Translations under genes and position numbers: made by a program
From: Bacteroides timonensis
GTDB taxonomy: Bacteria > Bacteroidota > Bacteroidia > Bacteroidales > Bacteroidaceae
DNA length: 64,000 nucleotides
Assembly (NCBI RefSeq): GCF_000513195.1
Contig: NZ_CBVI010000016.1
Location: forward strand, 62,001 to 126,000
Reading direction: 5' to 3'
The notes under the pieces: model-generated
What the model was told of the DNA's origin: nothing
Seen by the model: only the letters and a program-made list of their open reading frames with translations
The model's database searches: none
Shown: positions 57,540-64,000 of the stretch, one piece after another
How the letters are laid out: each line of letters starts with the position of its first letter
Position numbering within the stretch: position 1 is the stretch's first letter

Positions 57540-58016
57540 ATGGAAATAAAAGAAAGAATTACCCAAACGCTCGCTTTTATAGCTGACGAACTAAAAGAAG
57601 TTGCACCTTATTCCTGTATAATCGGAGCCTCAGCCATGATATTACATGGTTACGAGATTGGCGATACTGCGGACATTGATATACTCACAACTTCAAAAGG
57701 CTCTGATAAATTGCAACTCTCCCTTAAGGAATATATGGAAACTGCACCGCTTACAAAAGAAAATGAGTTGTTTCGTTCTAACTTTGCACGCTTTCAGCTT
57801 CCACTGATGGATGTAGAGGTTATGGGAGAATTGCAGGTATGTAAAGATAAGGAATGGCGACCGGTCTTTATTGAAGAGTACATAACCCTTCACATAGAAA
57901 ATGTCACTATAAGAATACCTACATTGAAAGAGCAAATAAGGGTATTATCCCTTTTCGGCAGAGAAAAAGATTATCGGAGAATTAATCAACTCAGAAACTT
58001 GGAAGGGAGATACTAA
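57540..58016 (+). CDS. Small nucleotidyltransferase-like protein
   Basis: A 158-residue cytoplasmic protein. The motif IIGASAMILHGYEIGDTADI, DIL (about 27-49) is a nucleotidyltransferase G-(A/S)-S...D-x-D signature, with D45 and D47 as likely metal ligands. It resembles DUF6036/AbiEii-like minimal transferases. Two thirds of the chain beyond it has beta/alpha character (LPLMDVEVMGELQV, IRIPTLKEQIRVL). It starts 3 bp after DUF418 and may be co-transcribed, though its subject looks unrelated. In toxin-antitoxin systems such proteins pair with a HEPN or AbiEi partner; none is seen next to it. Confidence 0.7.
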   Translation: MEIKERITQTLAFIADELKEVAPYSCIIGASAMILHGYEIGDTADIDILTTSKGSDKLQLSLKEYMETAPLTKENELFRSNFARFQLPLMDVEVMGELQVCKDKEWRPVFIEEYITLHIENVTIRIPTLKEQIRVLSLFGREKDYRRINQLRNLEGRY

Positions 58017-58024
58017 AAATTAAA

Positions 58025-58051
58025 ATGAGGAAGGCGCTTCGTCTTCCTCAT
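58025..58051. terminator. Shared terminator between convergent operons
   Basis: Stem 58025-58033 with 58043-58051 (9 bp), followed by a T-rich tract at 58052-58062 on the plus strand and an A-tract before it. It sits between the nucleotidyltransferase stop (58016) and the stop of the minus-strand lipoprotein gene (58111), so it can work in both directions. Confidence 0.65.
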
Positions 58052-58110
58052 CTTCATTTTTAATACATACGCGTCCTTAATTTCGCGAATACATCATATT
58101 CTATTCCCGA

Positions 58111-60765
58111 CTACCACTGCGGAACAGCAAAAAGGTTGTGGAACGTAAACTTCACTTCCATAGAACTGCTGAAACCGAGTTCCTTGATGACGTCTCCGTC
58201 GGGTGTACCGAAAGCACAGCCGCCCGTCTTCGTCGCTCCATAACAATTCCAAAGCTCCAGGCGATACTTGGGACTTTCATTGGCATCAAGCACTTTCGTC
58301 GCATCGAATGTTACTTCTGTACCATCGAGGTAGAAATTATCCAACGTGGCATGCGTACCGGGGAAGAAGCCGTAAAGGTCCGCCACTTCAATGAAGGTCA
58401 TGATGGAGCCTGCGGCATAATCGGTAGCTTCGTACTTGATATCGAATTGGGGAGCATCAAGGATGTATTGGAAGTTTTCATACTTCACCTCGAACGTAGC
58501 CCCTTGATTGAAACCCCAATCGCTTGTCCATGAAGGATTGACGGTAACCAGATTAGGTGTATACACGCCTGCGCCGTTACTGCTGATAGAAACAATAGTA
58601 AAGGTCACCTCGAACGTCGACTCGAATGCCAAAGCCGTCTCTTCGATGGTTTCGCCACCACCTTCTTGGAACGGCGTATCTTTCAGGCCATTCCAGCCGT
58701 CGTTGTGGCCGCATCCCCAGATGTTTGCCAGCTCTACACGGTAGTTGCCGCCACCTTCGATATTGCCGTAGAAGAACTTGCCGGCATCGAACTTCACTTC
58801 CTTGCCGTCGGCCTTGATGGCGTCTATGCGCACCAGAGCATTGGGATAAGCAGCAGCGTATCCTTCAATATCAAGCACATAAACCTGGCCAAAAGTACGG
58901 GGGGCTTCGGCATTGAACGTTATCGTATAGGTGCCCACTCCGGCATCACCGGCAGGAATTGTGGTCACAGCCGAGTTCCATCCGTCGGGAGCGCCGCCGC
59001 CGCCACAGCAAGTCAGTTTGGCAGTGAACCCATACTTATTCAGTTGCGGGATGTAGTTGACGCTGAGCTGTGCCGCACCCTGTGTGGGGTCGGTGCGCAC
59101 CACGGCAAGCTGCATGGCCGATTCCGTCAAAGAGAGTATCTTGATGTTCGTCTTCTTGTCGTTCACAAAATCGGGAACAAAATTAGCCGGAGCTAAAATG
59201 TCCACATCGAGCGTGAGGGTTTTGTCCTCCTCGTTGATGGTGAACGTGCCTTCACTTTCAACGAATGTGCCTTCGGCAGTGACTTGCGAAACGACCACCT
59301 TATTCGTTCCGTCTTCTTCCTTCGAGAAGGTCATGGTTCCGCGGCAATTGTCGGCACTTCCGCCTACAGCCCAGCTGTTTCCGGCAAAGTCGGCAGCCCA
59401 GCACCAGGAATCACCAAGCACCGGTTCACCGTTGGAAACAGTCCGCCAGCTATCATCCATGCCATAAAAATAAGTAGGACCGGGGAAGATAAGATAGGAG
59501 CCATCACTCTTCAAGTCGATTTCCCAAGTCTGATAGAGCAAATCTTTAACGAACGGGACATTCTTGGCAGCAGAAACCGGACGGATGGCAAGAGCTTGAT
59601 AAACAGGAGTGGTAGTACGCGTGTCGGCTGCACTGTTGAAGTGATAACTCATAGCAAACTGACCGTCAGAAGCATTGATGGAGCCGGAAAGATAATAACC
59701 TTCCATCCCGGCACCGGTAACAGTGCCTTGCGTACGTGAACCTGCGGCAGGCATAAAAATAGAATTTCCATTGGGGCCGGTGAACTTATATCCGGCCACA
59801 CCTTCCACCTCAACCCATTCTTTGGTGCAGAGTGCAAAGAGTTCTTCAAACTCGGCAATGGTAGGCATTGTAACTTTTCCACCAAACGCTTTGTTGGCTA
59901 TGTCATTAACAGTTTTGTAGATATCGGCAGAAGCATAGTGTGCAGGGTCGATACTGGTATTAAAGCCCGTCATATCACCGAAACCAAACAGACCGCCAAT
60001 TTCCGTTTCCGAGGTAGCACCTACATTGTATTTCGCCCATTTGGTAGAAAGGCCAAGGTCTACAAGGTCATTGTCGAGGTCGAACACGTGAGCCGTAGTA
60101 GTGAATGACTTCTCTTCACCATACACTACGCCTGCACCGAGGTCAAGGTAAGCTACATAATAATAGGTGGTGTTGGGTAGCAAGCCTTCCACATTCACCG
60201 TATAGCTTCCTTTGGCATCGGTGGCGATGCGCACGCCGGCACGTACATTCTCGGTACCTGCTATACCCGACACCATGATACCGCTTTCGGCATCTGTGGG
60301 AAAGTCGGCAAGTGAACCGGCCAAAGTTGCCTTGTTGGCACCTACTTGGGTTGCATCGCCTGTTGTGGCACGGGCATTGGTCAGCACAAGGCTTTTCACT
60401 ACGCCCTTATAGGTAACTTTGCCTTGCAGGGTGACGTATGCCTGGTAGTAAATGGTCTGGTTCACGCTGCCGGTGACGGTGGCTGCAAATTCGTCACCAC
60501 CTGTAGCAACTATCCTTTCGGTAAGGTCATCGACAGCAGCACCGTAGTTGAAACCAGTGACGTATGCGCTGGCGGATTGGTTTTCGAGTCCCGATACGGT
60601 ACCGTGCAGTGTGGCAGATGTGGCAGTCACATCTGCCGAACCCGTCACTACGGACGAGTCGGTGAGAAGAGGGGTAGCGTTAATCGCATAGTCATCATCA
60701 CTGCATCCCGTCACCAAAACACCTATGACGAGAGCCATTATTCCAAATAATATTTTGCTTTTCAT
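58111..60765 (-). CDS. Large mosaic surface lipoprotein (SGBP-like)
   Basis: An 884-residue lipoprotein (MKSKILFGIMALVIGVLVTGC). After the lipobox come two fibronectin-III-like units (about 35-130 and 130-225, each ending in a Yx(A/V)YxxL...GxVxYG pattern). Next is a FISUMP-like domain (about 230-400: VDLGLSTKWAKYNVGATSET, AAGSRTQGTVTGAGMEGYYL, ALAIRPVS). After it lies a beta-rich region around residue 410-550 (QTWEIDLKSDGSYLIFPGPT, WCWAADFAGNSWAVGG). Two related C-terminal modules of about 110 residues follow (YRVELANIWGCGHNDGWN and YRLELWNCYGATKTGGCAFG are their matching parts). Downstream of SusD and the 679-residue lipoprotein it occupies the SusE/SusF place, so surface glycan binding is likely. 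The domain mix is unusual. Confidence 0.75.
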   Translation of the reverse strand: MKSKILFGIMALVIGVLVTGCSDDDYAINATPLLTDSSVVTGSADVTATSATLHGTVSGLENQSASAYVTGFNYGAAVDDLTERIVATGGDEFAATVTGSVNQTIYYQAYVTLQGKVTYKGVVKSLVLTNARATTGDATQVGANKATLAGSLADFPTDAESGIMVSGIAGTENVRAGVRIATDAKGSYTVNVEGLLPNTTYYYVAYLDLGAGVVYGEEKSFTTTAHVFDLDNDLVDLGLSTKWAKYNVGATSETEIGGLFGFGDMTGFNTSIDPAHYASADIYKTVNDIANKAFGGKVTMPTIAEFEELFALCTKEWVEVEGVAGYKFTGPNGNSIFMPAAGSRTQGTVTGAGMEGYYLSGSINASDGQFAMSYHFNSAADTRTTTPVYQALAIRPVSAAKNVPFVKDLLYQTWEIDLKSDGSYLIFPGPTYFYGMDDSWRTVSNGEPVLGDSWCWAADFAGNSWAVGGSADNCRGTMTFSKEEDGTNKVVVSQVTAEGTFVESEGTFTINEEDKTLTLDVDILAPANFVPDFVNDKKTNIKILSLTESAMQLAVVRTDPTQGAAQLSVNYIPQLNKYGFTAKLTCCGGGGAPDGWNSAVTTIPAGDAGVGTYTITFNAEAPRTFGQVYVLDIEGYAAAYPNALVRIDAIKADGKEVKFDAGKFFYGNIEGGGNYRVELANIWGCGHNDGWNGLKDTPFQEGGGETIEETALAFESTFEVTFTIVSISSNGAGVYTPNLVTVNPSWTSDWGFNQGATFEVKYENFQYILDAPQFDIKYEATDYAAGSIMTFIEVADLYGFFPGTHATLDNFYLDGTEVTFDATKVLDANESPKYRLELWNCYGATKTGGCAFGTPDGDVIKELGFSSSMEVKFTFHNLFAVPQW

Positions 60766-60781
60766 ATTTCTATACTATTAT

Positions 60782-62821
60782 TTATTGAATGGTGCAAGAT
60801 ACAATCTCAAATCCAACGGCGCTCCAATCGGGATTTCCGTCTTCTGCCATGACATCAGCGGTGCCGTAATCGGTGTACTGTATGGAGAGGTCGAGACAGG
60901 TAGGAAGGAACGTTACAGTAGCTCCGGTAGTATTAGTCAGAGTAACGGTCGTTTCGCCGGTAGTATTCACAGTTACCGCATCATCAAGGTCGAAGCATCC
61001 GGGTTCCCAGGTTTGCTTGATATTGTTATCAATCAATGCACATTTGGGAGCAGCTGTCCAAGTGATTCCGCCATTTATTTTAAAGGTCACGCTGATAGTC
61101 TGGTTCTTCTTCAATTTCACAGAGGCTACGTCCTTAAAGATACCGGTACCCGTATCACCGTAGTGATGGAAACCGATACGGATGCATCCATTCTCCAACC
61201 AAGTGTGTTCGGCAATTGTAGAGTTGTCAATACCTACGACCGTGGGGCCTTCCGGGCCACCCGTACTAATCTTCTTATAAAGCAGATTGGCAACAAGATA
61301 AGAATTTACCACTCCATTCTCGTCTCTCGATTCGGGAATACCGATAGCCAATGTTTCACCAGCCTCAACACCGAGCACCGTAAACTCACTGCCTGTAACA
61401 GCAACCGTACGCTGATCGCTTGAAGCAGTAAGGATAGTGATTTCCTTGTCGAAAGTCATCACACCTTCTGCAATGGTCACCTTACCGCTGATTTCACCGT
61501 ATTCATAATTGTACGAACCATCGGAGGCTTTACTCAAGATAAGCTCAAAGTCTTCCACCTCATCACCGGCAGCAGGCGCCCATGAGTCATTGTAGACACC
61601 TCCTGTCACGCTTTCCCACTTCTGTGAGCTGGGGGAGCCGTTCCACCACAACCAGTCGTAGGGTGCTTCGGTATCGAGGTTGAATGTCATCTGATTGCCT
61701 ACATAAGTCACACCGTTGATTTCGGTAGTGAAGAGGTCGGTAGTCAGGTTATCGAATGTAGGAAGCACAGGGGCAGCCTTCTCTATCAGTCCACTATCTT
61801 CTTTAGGAATACATTCGCCTTTGGTTGCAATCACCTCTTCGGACACAAAGTTCCATACAATGTACCAGTTACCTTCAGAATTGGTACGCTTGGTTGCCAC
61901 TTGCAGTATATACGGAGTAAGTTCTATAATCTGAATATCCTGCGTGTAGTTGGAACATACTTCATCGAAAGCCACGTTATGCATGGAATAGCAATCGGTG
62001 AAGGTGATGGTAGGTTTGGTCTTTTCAGTGAGATTCATGTTGAACTTTCCTTTCATATTGGTACCAGTGCTTGAGCCTTTTACTCCAGCCTCACCGCGAT
62101 ACATAGTAGCCACACAACCATTGGCGGCATCCATGCTGAAGGTCATATACGAATCCATATAGGCATCGGTTTCGGGAATGAGCCAGCTTTGGAAGCCCGG
62201 ATCCCAGTTGGGTTTCCAATTTCCGGTGCCGAAGACGATATCTTTATAGACTCCGTTATCCACATCATCCTGGGTATATCCGGCGCCGTCACCGTCAGGA
62301 TCGTATGGAGACAGATACATCACAGGCCCTGAACACTGTCCGATACCATAATTACCATCGCAAGGATACCATTTTTTACTAACTCCCTCAGCCAATGTCT
62401 CAGCATCAGGAATAGCATTGCCCGACTTGAAATCCTCATACGCCAGCAAGAACCACTTCTCATCGCTCAACAGCGAGAAGTCGTTTTGTGCCAGATTAAA
62501 AGCATAAGGTTCGCCATATACGACACCACCGGGTGTCTCTACACCGAAAGTCACCTCATACTCACCTGCAAAAGGCAAGCTGACGGCAAGTTCGTTCTCT
62601 TGAGAGCGTCCCTGCGGAGTAACCCACAGCGGAGTGCAACCGGTAATATTCGACTTGAGGCGTACTTCATTTCCCTTAATAGTCACAGTGTAGGCAATGC
62701 CTTCCGCCAAGTCATCGGATACATAGGTTTTCTTGCCCATATCATATTCATCGGGTGAACAGGCCGACAACATCAACACCAAGCCTGCAATGAGCGTATA
62801 TATATAATAATTCAATTTCAT
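60782..62821 (-). CDS. Surface lipoprotein, SusE/SusF-like
   Basis: A 679-residue lipoprotein (MKLNYYIYTLIAGLVLMLSAC). A PKD/Ig-like N-terminal part (about 40-115: IAYTVTIKGNEVRLKSNITG, YEVTFGVETPGGVVYGEPYA) is typical of Bacteroidetes SGBP-type lipoproteins. The middle holds Trp- and Asp-rich loops (WYPCDGNYGIGQCSGP, YDPDGDGAGYTQDDVDNGVY, WKPNWDPGFQSWLIP). The C-terminal ~120 residues form a lectin-like beta-sandwich (WLENGCIRIGFHHYGDTGTG, FKINGGITWTAAPKCALIDN) related in style to the modules at the end of the next gene. It starts 50 bp after SusD and ends 16 bp before the next lipoprotein gene, so the three are one operon. Binding specificity unknown. Confidence 0.78.
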   Translation of the reverse strand: MKLNYYIYTLIAGLVLMLSACSPDEYDMGKKTYVSDDLAEGIAYTVTIKGNEVRLKSNITGCTPLWVTPQGRSQENELAVSLPFAGEYEVTFGVETPGGVVYGEPYAFNLAQNDFSLLSDEKWFLLAYEDFKSGNAIPDAETLAEGVSKKWYPCDGNYGIGQCSGPVMYLSPYDPDGDGAGYTQDDVDNGVYKDIVFGTGNWKPNWDPGFQSWLIPETDAYMDSYMTFSMDAANGCVATMYRGEAGVKGSSTGTNMKGKFNMNLTEKTKPTITFTDCYSMHNVAFDEVCSNYTQDIQIIELTPYILQVATKRTNSEGNWYIVWNFVSEEVIATKGECIPKEDSGLIEKAAPVLPTFDNLTTDLFTTEINGVTYVGNQMTFNLDTEAPYDWLWWNGSPSSQKWESVTGGVYNDSWAPAAGDEVEDFELILSKASDGSYNYEYGEISGKVTIAEGVMTFDKEITILTASSDQRTVAVTGSEFTVLGVEAGETLAIGIPESRDENGVVNSYLVANLLYKKISTGGPEGPTVVGIDNSTIAEHTWLENGCIRIGFHHYGDTGTGIFKDVASVKLKKNQTISVTFKINGGITWTAAPKCALIDNNIKQTWEPGCFDLDDAVTVNTTGETTVTLTNTTGATVTFLPTCLDLSIQYTDYGTADVMAEDGNPDWSAVGFEIVSCTIQ

Positions 62822-62871
62822 ATCTTATTATTTTTAATGTTTTTCCTTGATAAACCTAAGCCTTCGTGGAT

Positions 62872-64000
62872 TTACCAACCGGCATTCTGAGTAAGCACAT
62901 TACCCGAAAGGGTGATTTGTGTATTCGGAATCTGCATCAGCCCTTTCTTCGAGGTGAAATTGCTTTCGGAGAATGAAGTGGTTTCTTCATTTCCACCGTT
63001 CATCACCTTGGCGCCATTTTGTGCGGCAGCGATGACACGTGCAGCGTATGCACCCTCTTTCTCATAACGCATCAAGTCCCAATAGTGCACGCCCTCGAAA
63101 GCTAATTCTATGGCGCGTTCCTTACGGATGTTTTCAATGCTGTAAGCCAGTGTCTCACCGGGATATACACGCTGGTGAACCTGATTTAATCCATCGGCAT
63201 TACCATTGAGTTCGGAATGCATCAGCAGTACATCGGCATAACGCATGATGGTGTAATCCTGATAGTAAGTAATGTTCTGGTGCTGCTCACCCAACTTGAA
63301 TCCGACTTCCTGACGCGTACCATCGGCAAAGCACATCGGCGCATACTTGCGGGTATAATAACCCGTGTATTCATACGAATCGGTGATATCGGCATTGAAA
63401 CCGGCTTCGCTGCAACTCCATACGCAAGCATTGAAGCGAGGATCATTCTTATATTGCTCCACGAAAGCGGGAGTCACCGGGCAAGCCCCCCAGCCACTGG
63501 CAATACATACACTCGTAGCACTCCTGTTGCGAGGTCCCAGATAAACAGAGAAAGCATTACCATCACCATTGCCATTGTAGTCATGAGTAGTATTCATCTT
63601 CAGATTGAGCACAATTTCTGCCGAGAGTTTACCTTGTCCGGCTTGCCAGGCGGAACCATCGTACCACTTGCCGGCGTAGGTTGTATTCCAGGCATACGTG
63701 TCGCCGCTTGAAGCATCGGTGGTGCAAGCGGGCATCCAGAAGTCGGCATATTTTTTTTCCAGTTCATATTTCCCATTCTGCACCACATCGTTGATGGCAG
63801 CCACAGCCTCGGCTTTGGTGCATGAAGAATGTTCGGCACCATAGTAACCGGTATAATAAAGGTAGGCACGAGCCATCAGCGCTTCCGCGGCATACTTGGT
63901 GATGCGGCCATCGTTGGTATCGTTATTATCCAAAGGGTAAGCATCGGCAGGAATATGCTCGATCGCATACTTGAAGTCTTCAAAGATGAGTTTATAGACA
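62872..64000 (-). CDS. SusD/RagB-family outer-membrane lipoprotein, 5' end cut by window
   Basis: The frame is open from the right edge (VYKLIFEDFKYAIEHIPADA, YPLDNNDTNDG) to a stop at 62872, about 376 residues. The TPR-like helix RITKYAAEALMARAYLYYTG, the middle loops and the C-terminal ENIRKERAIELAFEGVHYWD, LMRYEKEG are diagnostic. The protein ends LSGNVLTQNAGW, a normal SusD end. The signal peptide, the first SusD helices and the partner SusC gene should lie beyond 64000. With the two downstream lipoproteins it is the binding part of another PUL; the target glycan cannot be told from this window. Confidence 0.93.
   Translation of the reverse strand, partial: VYKLIFEDFKYAIEHIPADAYPLDNNDTNDGRITKYAAEALMARAYLYYTGYYGAEHSSCTKAEAVAAINDVVQNGKYELEKKYADFWMPACTTDASSGDTYAWNTTYAGKWYDGSAWQAGQGKLSAEIVLNLKMNTTHDYNGNGDGNAFSVYLGPRNRSATSVCIASGWGACPVTPAFVEQYKNDPRFNACVWSCSEAGFNADITDSYEYTGYYTRKYAPMCFADGTRQEVGFKLGEQHQNITYYQDYTIMRYADVLLMHSELNGNADGLNQVHQRVYPGETLAYSIENIRKERAIELAFEGVHYWDLMRYEKEGAYAARVIAAAQNGAKVMNGGNEETTSFSESNFTSKKGLMQIPNTQITLSGNVLTQNAGW

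Overview
The window looks like chromosomal DNA of a gut Bacteroides or close relative. The signs are SusC/SusD-type outer-membrane pairs, a hybrid two-component regulator of the polysaccharide-utilisation type, an ECF sigma/FecR pair, many secreted or lipoprotein glycoside hydrolases, HU-like proteins of Bacteroidetes type, and many promoters of the Bacteroides form TTTG-N19-21-TAnnTTTG. No rRNA, tRNA, CRISPR array or insertion sequence was recognised. The exact species is not claimed.

Layout. (1) 1-4.4 kb: the end of a RecQ-like helicase gene cut by the window edge, a DUF2795 protein, a PduO-type cobalamin adenosyltransferase, a methyltransferase-like protein and a secreted serine hydrolase. 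(2) 4.4-23.7 kb: a polysaccharide-utilisation locus (PUL), all on the minus strand. It reads six-hairpin glycosidase > ECF sigma > FecR anti-sigma > SusC (with STN signalling domain) > SusD > DUF1735/discoidin lipoprotein > GH92 > GH2 > GH95. Mannosidase, galactosidase and fucosidase with an ECF/FecR switch suggest a host-type glycan, but this is inference. (3) 23.9-26.1 kb: two large HU-like proteins and a sugar O-acetyltransferase, then a 70-bp near-perfect palindrome. (4) 26.6-44.2 kb: a xyloglucan-type enzyme cluster: GH3, GH2, GH31 with a PA14 insert, a hybrid two-component regulator, two BACON-GH5 endoglucanases, and a divergent GH43. It has no SusC/SusD of its own.

(5) 44.2-54.6 kb: an accessory island. 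It starts with a AAA/DUF4143 ATPase whose C-terminus is frameshifted and a broken outer-membrane barrel gene. Next comes a visibly AT-rich defence-like operon: a small HTH regulator with an in-frame amber, an MmeI-like adenine methyltransferase, an SF2 helicase, a GIY-YIG-type protein and RhuM. The island has three degenerate tandem arrays with periods of 33, 22 and 22 bp, all multiples of 11, plus a large promoter-linked stem-loop region. (6) 54.7-58.0 kb: a Crp/Fnr regulator, an acyltransferase overlapping a DUF418 membrane protein, and a small nucleotidyltransferase. (7) 58.1-64 kb: the end of another PUL on the minus strand: SusD (cut by the window edge) and two large surface lipoproteins.

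The best candidate for an under-described system is the methyltransferase-helicase-GIY-YIG-RhuM operon. The most unusual non-coding signals are the 11n-bp phased arrays and the 53.74-54.25 kb structured intergenic region.
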